DNA of 64,000 bases from Muribaculaceae bacterium (GCA_017651515.1 JAGCCU010000053.1:1-64000), one strand, 5' to 3'. Positions 7,719 through 16,440 are shown, counted from the first letter of the stretch. Made by a program: numbers and translations. The notes: generated by a model from the sequence alone, not told the origin.

Positions 7719-7805
7719 TCAGGATATAAAACCAGCGTCCTGTACTATAGAGCACATGACAACACTAAAACACAAAACTACCGACCATGTCAGCCTTCTA
7801 ATCAT
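7719..7805 (-). pseudogene. Truncated 5' end of btuB (28-codon leader frame)
   Basis: Directly after the upstream cobalamin riboswitch a 28-codon frame starts at the same distance as btuB does after its own riboswitch. It begins 'MIRRLTWSVV', against 'MKRRLTWLVA' in intact BtuB (start 25211), and both have 'QD' about 15 residues later; the DNA around the start codon is almost the same (CATCCGGG and flanks). It ends at TGA 7719-7721, 78 nt before the DUF4465 start. The simplest reading is that it is what remains of a btuB copy. It may still work as a leader peptide whose translation is controlled by the riboswitch. Confidence 0.8.
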
Positions 7806-7824
7806 CCGGGTTTCTATTTACCGA

Positions 7825-8031
7825 CTTGGCAGGTCTTCTGGCTCATTCCGCCTTCTCTGGGAGATGCTCCTTCCCACACGACTTTGTAGAATGCATTGCG
7901 TGCAGTGAAACACCCCTAAGGACACATCGATTCTCGATGGGAAAATACAGCAGCACCGTCTGCTCGGGATTCTCACCCGATTCCCTTTTCACTCAGGCCG
8001 TTATCTCATGACAACGCCTAAGCACCAAATC
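7825..8031 (-). ncRNA. Cobalamin riboswitch upstream of the DUF4465 gene
   Basis: On the minus strand the element shows the conserved cobalamin (B12) aptamer parts in order: GGTGCT at the 5' end, AAAAGGGAATCGGGTGAGAA, TCCCGAGCAG, GCTGTATTTTCCC, and the terminal GAGCCAGAAGACCTGCC. It differs at only about five positions from the btuB riboswitch at 25232-25425 over some 170 nt. No U-tract terminator lies between it and the next start codon, so control is probably at translation initiation. Confidence 0.93.
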
Positions 8032-8037
8032 TGAGTG

Positions 8038-8069
8038 CAAAATTACTAATTTAAATAGTGATAAACCAA
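8038..8069 (-). promoter_or_regulatory. Promoter of the first B12 riboswitch
   Basis: The minus strand reads TTGG, 20 nt, TAATTTTG. The -7 box at 8038-8045 is exact, the -33 box has one mismatch, and transcription would start about 8 nt before the riboswitch. The btuB copy has the same -7 box at the same position. Confidence 0.7.
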
Positions 8070-8077
8070 TAATTTCA

Positions 8078-8173
8078 CAAAATTAACTTTCGTTGAATTT
8101 GCTAACGCTCGACAATCGGAACAAGTTCCATTGTTCTCACTTAACCGCAAAATTAACTTTCGTTGAATTTGCT
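8078..8173. repeat. 96-bp element repeated upstream of both B12 riboswitches
   Basis: Two direct copies of a 26-bp sequence with core AACTTTCGTTGAATTTG (8078-8103 and 8148-8173) flank an imperfect palindrome (ACAATCGGAAC / GTTCCATTGT, about 8112-8134). The same arrangement with the same 70-bp period occurs at 25473-25567, just upstream of the btuB riboswitch promoter. It could be an operator, an upstream promoter element or simply part of a duplicated block. Confidence 0.85.
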
Positions 8174-8223
8174 GCCCTGTCTACGAGGGATCCAGCGACC
8201 CCATTACGAGATGACGGTGGCAA

Positions 8224-8252
8224 CAAAAATGGCGGGAGTCGAAACTCCCGCC
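8224..8252 (-). terminator. Terminator after the SemiSWEET gene
   Basis: Perfect 9-bp stem GGCGGGAGT / ACTCCCGCC with a four-base loop (8231-8252), followed on the minus strand by ATTTTTG. It ends the tricorn-SemiSWEET transcription unit 26 nt past the stop codon. Confidence 0.88.
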
Positions 8253-8278
8253 ACAAACCAGTAAAAGCAATAACTTTT

Positions 8279-8572
8279 TTAGTTTTCTTTTTTCTTGAAA
8301 TGGTCGTTATACATCTTGATGCCGAAAATGATGGCACTCATGATTGTTGTGAGAGTATTGGCAAGGAATAAAGGCCAGTTACCCGTTAGCCACCCATTGA
8401 GAGCAAACAGTATGCTGCCGATACCCATCAGCAAGAAAGTGCCAGTAGCGATATCGTCGGTACGACGCGTGCGGACAGTGTGGATGGTCTGCGGCAGATA
8501 GCCCAGCACCAGACAAATGGTGGCTGCATAGCCAACGATGAGAGTGAAGTTCTCTGAAATGAAATCAAACAT
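8279..8572 (-). CDS. SemiSWEET-type small sugar transporter
   Basis: Membrane protein of 97 residues with three predicted helices, the length of a bacterial SemiSWEET half-transporter. The PQ motif is present in helix 1 ('LVLGYLPQTIHTVRTR'), and an Asn in helix 3 ('FLANTLTTIMSA') lies where family members bind substrate. SemiSWEETs work as homodimers that let sugars pass along their gradient. It begins 25 nt after the tricorn-like protease gene and is followed by a strong terminator, so the two form one operon. The transported molecule is unknown. Confidence 0.88.
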   Translation of the reverse strand: MFDFISENFTLIVGYAATICLVLGYLPQTIHTVRTRRTDDIATGTFLLMGIGSILFALNGWLTGNWPLFLANTLTTIMSAIIFGIKMYNDHFKKKEN

Positions 8573-8597
8573 ATTACTATAGTTTTAAAGTGAAAAA

Positions 8598-11500
8598 TCA
8601 TTGATTGTCTATCTCGCGAAGCAACTCGCTGACGGCAGTCTTGAGTTGAGCATCTTCGCCCTTGACCACCTCGGCGGGGTCGTTAAGTACCAGAATATCC
8701 GGCTCAAGCTGGCTGTTCTCGAGATATGATCCATCAGGCAGTCGGTAGCCTATGATTGGAATACCGAAGATCAACGAATCATCCTGCAGAGTCTCCCACG
8801 ACACACTTGTCATGGTACCCGGCACAGGAGCACCCACCAACTTGCCAATACCTGTGTGGCTATACACCCAAGGCGTTCCGTGGGCATTGCTGTAGCAGGC
8901 CTCGCACTGCACCATGATGCTGGGCTTGTTCCAACGTCGGCTGGGCATGTCGCATGCTTCGCGACCACGTATCACCTGAGTGAAATACTTCTTTCCACTG
9001 AACAGCACCTCGATGTCCTCATGCAGACGTCCTCCGCCGTTGAAGCGGATGTCGATCACTATGCCGTCTTTCTTATAGTACTTGCCCATCACCTGGCTAT
9101 ATACCTCGCGATAGCTGTCGTCGCCCATAGAACGGATGTGGACGTATCCCAGACGACCGCCCGACAGACTATCGACTACATGGGCATTATGCTTCACCCA
9201 GCGGCGATAAAGCAGGTCGTTCATCGTGCTGTTATTAATGGGGAGGACGACTTCTTCCCAACGTTCACCGGTAGATGGATTGTAGAGCGAAACAAGGGTC
9301 TTCTTGCCCACCTGACCGTTAAGCAACGTTGTATAGTCATTTTCTCCATCGATGACAGTACAATTAATCATTTCCAATATAGTGCCTCGGCGTACTTTCG
9401 ACGTGGCACGTGCAAATGGACCGCGTTCAATCACCTCATCAACTTTCAGACCCTGTCCGGTATATTGCCAGTCGAAGAGCAGTCCCAAACGAGCCGTGGG
9501 CTCATTGCTGCCACTTGGATAGAAATGTCCGCCGGTGTGCGACACGTTGAGTTCGCCCAAGTATTCGCTCAGCAGGTCGGCAAAGTCGTAGTTGTTGTTG
9601 ATGTGTGGCAGGAACTTGCGATAGTCGGTAGTCATCGCCTCCCAGTTCACACCGTGATAGTTGAGATTGTAGAAGCGCTTGTCAATCTGACGGTGCACAT
9701 GCTCGAACATATATTCACGCTCGGCAGGAAGGTCCATCTTGATTTCAGCCTTGTAGGTGATAGGAGTGAGTTTGTCGCCACTGATGGTGAGTTTCTGCAT
9801 CGTCTTGCTGCCAAGGATGAAGAAGTTCTTGCCTTCCTTGTCGCTCTGGATGTTTGCACTGCCAGCTCCCATCTTGTTGATGAGTTTGGTGGTGTGCTTG
9901 CGCATATCGAGTTTCCACAGGTCATAGCCTTTTTCGACCTGCGACAGATAGTATAGGCTCTCGCCATCATCGGTGACCATTGCACTGGCAATGTCGCTGG
10001 AATTGGGAGTGAGGCGCACAATTCGATCCTCGATGCCGTCGAGTTCAACAGGAACGTCCTTCTTTTCCTCTTTCTTCTCCTCGGCCTTGTCTTCTTTTTT
10101 CTTCTTTTTGCTGTCAGACTTAGCCTTGTCTTCTTCTTCTTTCTTTTTCTGTTCCTTTTCAAGTTCCTTCACAAGTTCATAATCCTCCTTCGAGAGACGA
10201 TACTTGTCATAGGCGTCTTGATTGACGAAGCAGAGCAAAACGTCGTCTTGCGAGCCCCATGATGCGTGGCTGCGCATACCGAATCGGTTGCTCTTGAACA
10301 TGATGGCATTGCCACCCATCACCCATTGCGGACTCTCGCTGAAGTAACCACTGGCGGTGATGTTGGTAATTGGCCCGCCGTCGGCGCTGACGATGCCAAT
10401 GTCGGTGTACGGGTCACGCTGGTTGCCGATGAACTCGAGTGCTATCCACTTGCTGTCGGGCGACCACGAGTAGCCGAAACCGCCATTGGTCTCATACCAG
10501 AGGCTTCCATCGGTCACCTGATGCACCTTTCCGCTCTTGATGTCCATCACCATCAGCTTGGTGCGGTCTTCAATGAACGCGAGTTTCTTACCGTCGGGAC
10601 TGATGTCGGGCATGGCACGCTCGATGGTTGATGAAGGCAATAATATCTCTTCGTTGATAGTAGTTGCATTGGGGAAATTCGGGTCGTCCTTGCGAGCAAT
10701 TGTGGCTTTCACCAATTGCCAGTTGCCGTTGCGTTCGCTAGCATAAACCAAGGTGCGGTTGTCACTGCCCCAAGTTATGCCGCGCTCTGCTTGCGGTGTG
10801 TTGGTGATGCGCTTGGTCGTTCCATATTCCACCGAAGCCACAAACACCTCGCCACGCACCACGAATGCAACCTGCTTGCCGTCGGGCGAAACAATGGCGC
10901 TGCTGGCACCGCTGGTCTTGGAGAAGTTGGTTATTTGGTCGCTGTCGTCATGGAACAGGTCGATATTCACGCGCTGAGGCTGCCCGCCCTGCCGCTGAGT
11001 GTAGAGTGCACCGTCCTGAGTGTAGCAAAGCGTACCGTCACGTGCGATTGTGAGGAAGCGAACTGGATGAGTCTTGAAATTGGTCACGGCTGTGAATGAC
11101 GAAGGATTGTTCAACGGAAATTTCCACACGTTGAACGAGCCGCCGTCGCGCTCACTGAGCATATACACAGTGTTTCCGTCGGGACCAAGCACCGGGTCGC
11201 GGTCTTCACCGGCATGCTTGGTGAGATTGGTGTGGCGACCGGTAGCAATGTCGTAGCTCCAAATGTCACGAGTCACCGACGAAGTATGATGCTTGCGCAG
11301 TGCATCTTCCATGCCTTTCTGGTCCTGATAGAGGAAGAATTTGCCATTGGAAGCCATGTGCACTGCCTCGGCAGGAGTGCCCAGCACCTGAACTGCTCGC
11401 CCACCCTCGACAGGGACTTTGTACAGCTCAGTCATACGACCGCTGGGGAACATCGCGCTGCTGGCCGGGTCCTGAATGGCGGCCGAGAAATATATCTCCT

Positions 11501-11858
11501 TGCCATCGGGCGAAAAAGCCCATGGCAACTCACTGGCAGAGTTACTTGTCAGTCGCTTGGGCGTACCACCACTAGATGACATTACAAACACGTCGAAATT
11601 GCCCTTTCGGTCGCTGGCAAAAGCAATCAGGCGGCCGTCGGGCGACCACACGATGTTACGCTCATAACTGCTCTGTGTGGTAAGCTGCACAGCCTGCCCT
11701 CCCATAGACGACACTTTGTATATGTCGCCTTTATAGGAGAAGGCAATTTCAGAGCCATCGGGCGAAATCGCCGCATATCGCATCCACAACGGGCTAACAG
11801 CATACATGTTAATGGCCAATACCTGAATCAACACAATAGTCAATACAAATCTCTTCAT
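8598..11858 (-). CDS. Tricorn-like S41 protease with beta-propellers and PDZ domain
   Basis: Large secreted protein of 1086 residues. The start at 11858 gives a signal peptide ('MKRFVLTIVLIQVLAINMYA'); an upstream ATG adds nine residues. Residues about 30-600 hold repeated WD40-like/PD40 blades ('SPDGSEIAFSY', 'SPDGRLIAFASD', 'SPDGKEIYFSA'), then a Lys/Glu-rich low-complexity insert of about 45 residues, a tricorn C1-like domain, a PDZ domain, and a C-terminal S41 core with 'VIDIRFNGGGRLHEDI' and the probable nucleophile Ser in 'EACYSNAHGTPW'. Family members degrade peptides, often products of other proteases. The charged insert interrupts the second propeller and is poorly conserved in type. 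A good promoter lies upstream. Confidence 0.9.
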   Translation of the reverse strand: MKRFVLTIVLIQVLAINMYAVSPLWMRYAAISPDGSEIAFSYKGDIYKVSSMGGQAVQLTTQSSYERNIVWSPDGRLIAFASDRKGNFDVFVMSSSGGTPKRLTSNSASELPWAFSPDGKEIYFSAAIQDPASSAMFPSGRMTELYKVPVEGGRAVQVLGTPAEAVHMASNGKFFLYQDQKGMEDALRKHHTSSVTRDIWSYDIATGRHTNLTKHAGEDRDPVLGPDGNTVYMLSERDGGSFNVWKFPLNNPSSFTAVTNFKTHPVRFLTIARDGTLCYTQDGALYTQRQGGQPQRVNIDLFHDDSDQITNFSKTSGASSAIVSPDGKQVAFVVRGEVFVASVEYGTTKRITNTPQAERGITWGSDNRTLVYASERNGNWQLVKATIARKDDPNFPNATTINEEILLPSSTIERAMPDISPDGKKLAFIEDRTKLMVMDIKSGKVHQVTDGSLWYETNGGFGYSWSPDSKWIALEFIGNQRDPYTDIGIVSADGGPITNITASGYFSESPQWVMGGNAIMFKSNRFGMRSHASWGSQDDVLLCFVNQDAYDKYRLSKEDYELVKELEKEQKKKEEEDKAKSDSKKKKKEDKAEEKKEEKKDVPVELDGIEDRIVRLTPNSSDIASAMVTDDGESLYYLSQVEKGYDLWKLDMRKHTTKLINKMGAGSANIQSDKEGKNFFILGSKTMQKLTISGDKLTPITYKAEIKMDLPAEREYMFEHVHRQIDKRFYNLNYHGVNWEAMTTDYRKFLPHINNNYDFADLLSEYLGELNVSHTGGHFYPSGSNEPTARLGLLFDWQYTGQGLKVDEVIERGPFARATSKVRRGTILEMINCTVIDGENDYTTLLNGQVGKKTLVSLYNPSTGERWEEVVLPINNSTMNDLLYRRWVKHNAHVVDSLSGGRLGYVHIRSMGDDSYREVYSQVMGKYYKKDGIVIDIRFNGGGRLHEDIEVLFSGKKYFTQVIRGREACDMPSRRWNKPSIMVQCEACYSNAHGTPWVYSHTGIGKLVGAPVPGTMTSVSWETLQDDSLIFGIPIIGYRLPDGSYLENSQLEPDILVLNDPAEVVKGEDAQLKTAVSELLREIDNQ

Positions 11859-11933
11859 CTTCAAATATTCTAATTTGCAATACATGGGTTAACAATATCC
11901 CAGGCATCAAGGTTAATTACTTAATATTTTTGG

Positions 11934-11964
11934 CAAAGGTAATCATTTTTCTCGGCATTACAAA
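11934..11964 (-). promoter_or_regulatory. Promoter of the tricorn-SemiSWEET operon
   Basis: The minus strand reads TTTG, 19 nt, TACCTTTG, an exact match to the Bacteroidota primary promoter. Transcription would start about 70 nt before the protease start codon. Confidence 0.82.
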
Positions 11965-12167
11965 AAATGACTTTTTCAATAATCACTATCAACCTGAAAG
12001 AGACTTGCAAATTACTGAAAAAATATTCAGTTAATTATTGTAAAAAGTATCTTAAATGCGGTGAATTTATAGTAATTTCGCAATACATTTTGAGCGGCGT
12101 TGAATGACGTCGCGCAGTTAATATTTGTAATTAATTCACAACTAATAACTTACAACTAATTAACCAC
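11965..12167. other. Intergenic region between divergent tricorn and hydrogenase operons
   Basis: The gene-free stretch runs from 11859 to 12167. Apart from the tricorn promoter, it holds a possible rightward hydrogenase promoter: TAATTTCG at 12073-12080 (one mismatch to TAnnTTTG) with no good -33 box. The leader after it contains GGCGTTGAATGACGTCGCGC, a weak inverted repeat. No operator or riboswitch is recognised. Confidence 0.4.
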
Positions 12168-14075
12168 GTGAAAACTCTAAATTTTGAGGACCTGACCAAA
12201 ATCAGGAAGAAAGCTCAAGCCACCCTCAACATGCGTGAATTGAGCTATGCTGCAGTGAGTGAAAAAAGCTGCGGCCTTGCCGTGGGTACAGAGCACATCG
12301 AACTGCTTTGCTGTGGCGGTACAGGCTGTAAGGCCTCCGACAGTGCAAAGATTGTAGACAATCTCAAGGCTGCCATCGAAGCCAACGGCATTGCCGACAA
12401 GGTGGAAGTGATTGTCACCGGTTGCTTTGGATTCTGCGAGAAAGGCCCTATCGTGAAAGTCATGCCCGACAACACCTTCTACACTCAGGTGACGCCTGAA
12501 GATGCAGAAGAAATCGTCAAGGAGCATGTGATTGCCGGCCGCAAGGTTGAGCGTCTGCTCTATGTCGATCCCAAGACTTCTCACACGGTAAGCGACGCGA
12601 AGCACATGGACTTCTATCGCAAGCAGATGCGTATTGCACTTCGTAACTGCGGCTTTATTGATCCCGAGAACATTGAAGAGTACATTGCACGCGACGGCTA
12701 TGCAGCACTTGCAAAAGCTCTCCAAGAGCAGACTCCCGAGCAGGTGATTGACATCATCAAGCAGTCGGGTCTGCGCGGTCGTGGTGGTGCCGGCTTCCCC
12801 ACAGGTATGAAGTGGGGCTTTGCCCGCAATTATCAGGCCGAGGAGAAGTATGTAGTATGTAACGCCGACGAAGGCGATCCCGGTGCATTCATGGACCGCT
12901 CCATCATGGAGGGTGATCCCCACTCGGTAATTGAGGCAATGGCAATTTGCGGCTACTGCATCAATGCCAACAAGGGTCTTATCTATATCCGTGCCGAATA
13001 TCCTCTGGCAGTGCATCGCCTGAAAGTTGCCATCGATCAGGCTCGTGAATACGGCCTGCTGGGCAAGAAAGTGCTGGACAGCGACTTTGATTTCGATATT
13101 GAGATCCGCTACGGTGCAGGTGCATTCGTCTGCGGTGAGGAAACAGCGCTCATCCACTCAATGGAAGGCAAGCGCGGTGAGCCTACGCTCAAGCCGCCGT
13201 TCCCTGCCGAAAGCGGTTACAACGGATATCCCACCAACGTGAACAACGTGGAAACACTGGCCAACGTGCCCATCATCCTCACCAAGGGTGCTGAATGGTT
13301 CTCTTCAATCGGTACCGAGAAGTCGAAGGGTACTAAAGTGTTCGCACTGGCAGGTAAAATCAACAATGTGGGTCTTATCGAGGTGCCAATGGGAACAACC
13401 CTGCGCGAGATCATCTACGACATCGGTGGTGGCGTTAAGAATGGCAAGGAGTTCAAGGCTGTGCAGACTGGTGGCCCCTCGGGCGGCTGCTTGACTCAGA
13501 AGCACCTTGACACTCCTATCGACTATGAACACCTTACTGCTGCTGGCTCAATGATGGGCTCTGGTGGTATGATTGTCATGGACGAGGACGACTGTATGGT
13601 CAGCGTGGCCAAGTTCTACCTCGAGTTCACCTGTGATGAGAGCTGTGGTAAGTGTACGCCATGCCGCATCGGTAACAAGCGTATGCTCGAAATCCTTACC
13701 CGCATCACTGAGGGCAGGGGCACCATGGCCGACCTTGAACGCCTCAAGGAACTTGGTGAGATTATTAAGGACACCGCCCTGTGTGGTCTCGGCCAGACCT
13801 CTCCAAATCCTGTGTTATCGACCATCAACAACTTCTGGGACGAATATGTGGAGCATGTCCAGTATCACAAGTGCCGTGCTCACCAGTGCAAGAATCTCGT
13901 AACCTACAGCATTGACCCGACCAAGTGTAAGGGCTGCACCGCCTGCGCACGTAAGTGTCCTGTCTCCGCTATCTCGGGTGAGGCTCGCAATCCTCACATT
14001 ATTAATCCCGATAAATGTATCCGCTGTGGTATGTGTATTTCTACTTGCCGCTTCGATGCCATCTCAATTTCCTAA
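12168..14075 (+). CDS. hydB: NAD(P)H-binding flavoprotein subunit of [FeFe]-hydrogenase (NuoF-like)
   Basis: Protein of 635 residues, the NuoF-like flavin subunit of a trimeric electron-bifurcating or NAD-linked [FeFe]-hydrogenase. The start codon is GTG. Order of domains: N-terminal thioredoxin-like [2Fe-2S] domain (Cys in 'LLCCGGTGCKAS' and 'VTGCFGFCEKGP', residues about 48-102), FMN/NAD(P) domain with 'GLRGRGGAGFPTGMKWGF' and 'CNADEGDPGAFMDR', SLBB domain, a [4Fe-4S] site ('ESCGKCTPCRIGNKRM'), and a C-terminal 2x[4Fe-4S] ferredoxin domain ('CKGCTACARKCP', 'CIRCGMCISTCR'). This long form with both extra domains is typical of HydB/HndC and not of complex I NuoF. It is the first gene of the operon. 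Confidence 0.93.
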   Translation: MKTLNFEDLTKIRKKAQATLNMRELSYAAVSEKSCGLAVGTEHIELLCCGGTGCKASDSAKIVDNLKAAIEANGIADKVEVIVTGCFGFCEKGPIVKVMPDNTFYTQVTPEDAEEIVKEHVIAGRKVERLLYVDPKTSHTVSDAKHMDFYRKQMRIALRNCGFIDPENIEEYIARDGYAALAKALQEQTPEQVIDIIKQSGLRGRGGAGFPTGMKWGFARNYQAEEKYVVCNADEGDPGAFMDRSIMEGDPHSVIEAMAICGYCINANKGLIYIRAEYPLAVHRLKVAIDQAREYGLLGKKVLDSDFDFDIEIRYGAGAFVCGEETALIHSMEGKRGEPTLKPPFPAESGYNGYPTNVNNVETLANVPIILTKGAEWFSSIGTEKSKGTKVFALAGKINNVGLIEVPMGTTLREIIYDIGGGVKNGKEFKAVQTGGPSGGCLTQKHLDTPIDYEHLTAAGSMMGSGGMIVMDEDDCMVSVAKFYLEFTCDESCGKCTPCRIGNKRMLEILTRITEGRGTMADLERLKELGEIIKDTALCGLGQTSPNPVLSTINNFWDEYVEHVQYHKCRAHQCKNLVTYSIDPTKCKGCTACARKCPVSAISGEARNPHIINPDKCIRCGMCISTCRFDAISIS

Positions 14076-14090
14076 AAATTTGACAGTATC

Positions 14091-15860
14091 ATGGAAGAAA
14101 AGAATATGATCACTCTGACGATTGATAAACATGAGGTTACTGTTCCTGCTGGAACAATGTTGCTTGATGCGGCTAAGACTGTAGGTATCTCTATTCCTAC
14201 TCTGTGCCATATCGACCTTAAGGGCACCTGTGTACAGAACATGCCCGCTTCGTGCCGAATTTGTGTTGTGGAGATTGAGGGACGTCGCAACCTGGCTCCC
14301 GCTTGCGCTACCCGCGTGACTCCAGGTATGGTGGTTCACACCAACAGCGCCCGCGTGATTCGCGCCCGCAAGACTGTTGCCGAGCTTATTCTCAGCGACC
14401 ACCCAAATGACTGCCTTACCTGCCCGAAGTGCAGCGACTGTGAGTTGCAGCGCCTGGTTATGCGCTTCAACATCCGCACTATGCCTTATAATAATGGTGA
14501 GCAGAGCGTGCGCAAGCAGGAACTCACTCCAGCCATTACTCGAAACATGGAGAAGTGCGTTTACTGCCGCCGTTGCGAGAGCGTATGTAACAACGTGCAG
14601 AGCGTGGGTGTACTGAGCGCAATCCGTCGTGGTTTCAACACTACCATTGCTCCTACGTTCGATAAGATGTTCTCCGACACCAACTGTACCTATTGTGGTC
14701 AGTGTGTTGCTGTTTGTCCTGTGGGTGCTCTCACCGAACGCGACTACACCGATCGCCTCATGGATGACCTCAGCGATCCTGATAAGGTGGTTATTGCTCA
14801 GCCCGCTCCTGCCGTACGTTTCGCTCTGGGCGAAGAATTCGGCATGCCTGCTGGCACTATCGTTACCGGAAAGATGGCCACCGCATTGCGTGACCTCGGT
14901 TTTGACTACGCATTCGACACCGACTTTGGTGCCGACCTTACCATCATGGAAGAAGGCGCAGAGATTCTTCATCGCCTGAAAAAGTTCCTCGCTGGTGACA
15001 AGGACGTGAAGCTTCCTATCATGACTTCTTGCTGCCCTGCTTGGGTTAACTTCTACGAGCATGAATTTCCCGATCTGCTCGAGTATCCCTCGTCGGCTAA
15101 GTCTCCCGCCCAGATGTTTGGTGCAATAGCTAAGACTTACTGGGCTGAGAAGATGGGTATTCCTCGTGAGAAAATCGTTTGTGTTTCCATTATGCCTTGC
15201 TTGGCCAAGAAGTATGAGGCTGAACGTGAAGAGTTCAAGGTGGATGGCAATCCTGATGTGGATTACAGCATCTCGACCCGCGAGTTGGGCCGCCTGATTA
15301 AGCGTGCCAACATCGACTTCGTCAACCTGCCTGACAGCGAATTTGACTCGCCCCTCGGTGAATCAACTGGAGCTGCTGCCATCTTCGGCATCACTGGTGG
15401 TGTGATGGAGGCTGCCCTGCGTACCGTTTATGAGGTATACACTGGCAAGACCCTGCCGCATATTGACTTCAACGACGTGCGCGGTTTCGAAGGCATCAAG
15501 GAAGCTACTATCGACCTCAATGGCTTCGAGCTGAAAGTCTGCGTCGCTCACACCCTGAGTAACGCCCGCAAGGTGATGGATGCCCTGCGTGCCGGCAAGC
15601 TCAACTACCACGTGGTGGAAGTCATGGCATGTCCAGGTGGTTGCATCGGTGGTGCTGGTCAGCCCTACCACCATGGCAACATCGAGATACTCAAGGCACG
15701 TGCTGCTGCCGTTTACCGCGAGGATGAGGGTAAGGCACTGCGCAAGAGCCACGAGAACCCCGATATCCAGAAGCTCTACAAGGAATTCCTGGGTGAACCG
15801 ATGAGCGAGAAGGCACATCACCTGCTCCACACTCACTATAGCGACAAGTCAATCAAGTAA
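14091..15860 (+). CDS. hydA: [FeFe]-hydrogenase catalytic subunit
   Basis: Catalytic subunit, 589 residues. N-terminal [2Fe-2S] domain ('PTLCHIDLKGTC', 'SCRICVVEIEG'), His-Cys [4Fe-4S] site ('DHPNDCLTCPKCSDCELQ'), two [4Fe-4S] ferredoxin sites ('CVYCRRCESVCN', 'CTYCGQCVAVCP'), then the H-cluster domain with all three signatures: 'TSCCPAWV', 'MPCLAKKYEAERE' and 'VMACPGGCIGGAGQP'. These hold the catalytic diiron site that makes or oxidises H2. The start ATG at 14091 is preceded by a purine-rich stretch; another ATG lies at 14106. It sits 15 nt after hydB. The HydE, HydF and HydG maturases needed to build the H-cluster are not in the window. Confidence 0.96.
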   Translation: MEEKNMITLTIDKHEVTVPAGTMLLDAAKTVGISIPTLCHIDLKGTCVQNMPASCRICVVEIEGRRNLAPACATRVTPGMVVHTNSARVIRARKTVAELILSDHPNDCLTCPKCSDCELQRLVMRFNIRTMPYNNGEQSVRKQELTPAITRNMEKCVYCRRCESVCNNVQSVGVLSAIRRGFNTTIAPTFDKMFSDTNCTYCGQCVAVCPVGALTERDYTDRLMDDLSDPDKVVIAQPAPAVRFALGEEFGMPAGTIVTGKMATALRDLGFDYAFDTDFGADLTIMEEGAEILHRLKKFLAGDKDVKLPIMTSCCPAWVNFYEHEFPDLLEYPSSAKSPAQMFGAIAKTYWAEKMGIPREKIVCVSIMPCLAKKYEAEREEFKVDGNPDVDYSISTRELGRLIKRANIDFVNLPDSEFDSPLGESTGAAAIFGITGGVMEAALRTVYEVYTGKTLPHIDFNDVRGFEGIKEATIDLNGFELKVCVAHTLSNARKVMDALRAGKLNYHVVEVMACPGGCIGGAGQPYHHGNIEILKARAAAVYREDEGKALRKSHENPDIQKLYKEFLGEPMSEKAHHLLHTHYSDKSIK

Positions 15861-15883
15861 TCATAATAAACACATTATATATT

Positions 15884-16372
15884 ATGGCAAAAGAAATGAA
15901 ACTGGCATGCAACGTTGTCGAGCAGGTGGAAGCAATATGCGACAAGCACGGCAACCGTCCAGGCGAACTGATTAATATACTGCATGAGGCGCAGAACATG
16001 CATGGCTACCTGCCAGAGGAGATGCAGCGCATCATTGCCCGCAAGCTCAACATTCCCGCTTCTAAGGTCTATGGTGTGGTGACGTTCTATTCGTTCTTCA
16101 CCATGACGCCAAAGGGCAAGCATTCCATCTCGGTATGCCTGGGTACTGCTTGCTACGTACGCGGCTCGGAGAAGCTGCTTGAGGAAATCAAGCGCGTGCT
16201 GAATATTGAGGTCGGTGAGACCACCCCCGATGGCAAGTTCTCACTCGACTGCCTGCGCTGCGTAGGTGCCTGCGGTCTTGCTCCCGTAGTAACCATCGGT
16301 GAGAAGGTCTACGGACGCCTCGAATCCAAGGATGTGAAGAAAATCCTTGATGAGGTAGCCGCAAACGACTAA
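15884..16372 (+). CDS. hydC: NuoE-like [2Fe-2S] subunit of [FeFe]-hydrogenase
   Basis: Thioredoxin-fold [2Fe-2S] protein of 162 residues, the NuoE/HydC/HndA subunit. The four cluster cysteines are in 'VCLGTACYVRG' (about residues 86-91) and 'LRCVGACGLAP' (about residues 127-131), with the usual N-terminal helical bundle ('LINILHEAQNMHGYLPEEMQ'). It passes electrons between the flavin subunit and the catalytic subunit. It is the last gene of hydBAC and is followed after 17 nt by a strong terminator. The three subunits together support NADH- and ferredoxin-linked H2 evolution during sugar fermentation; the direction and the use of NADH or NADPH are inferred from the family. Confidence 0.94.
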   Translation: MAKEMKLACNVVEQVEAICDKHGNRPGELINILHEAQNMHGYLPEEMQRIIARKLNIPASKVYGVVTFYSFFTMTPKGKHSISVCLGTACYVRGSEKLLEEIKRVLNIEVGETTPDGKFSLDCLRCVGACGLAPVVTIGEKVYGRLESKDVKKILDEVAAND

Positions 16373-16389
16373 TCCCACTTTGTAACACT

Positions 16390-16428
16390 GTGACGGTTCT
16401 CTTGATTCAAGGGAACCGTCACCTTTTT
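16390..16428 (+). terminator. Terminator of the hydBAC operon
   Basis: Long stem GTGACGGTTC.CTTG / CAAG.GAACCGTCAC (16390-16422) followed by five T. It also shows that the ung start must be the ATG at 16441 and not the in-frame position at 16390. Confidence 0.95.
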
Positions 16429-16440
16429 AAATCAAGCCAT

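Noticed and set aside
12177..13157. Minus-strand frame inside hydB
   Set aside because: Antisense shadow of a strongly conserved hydrogenase subunit.
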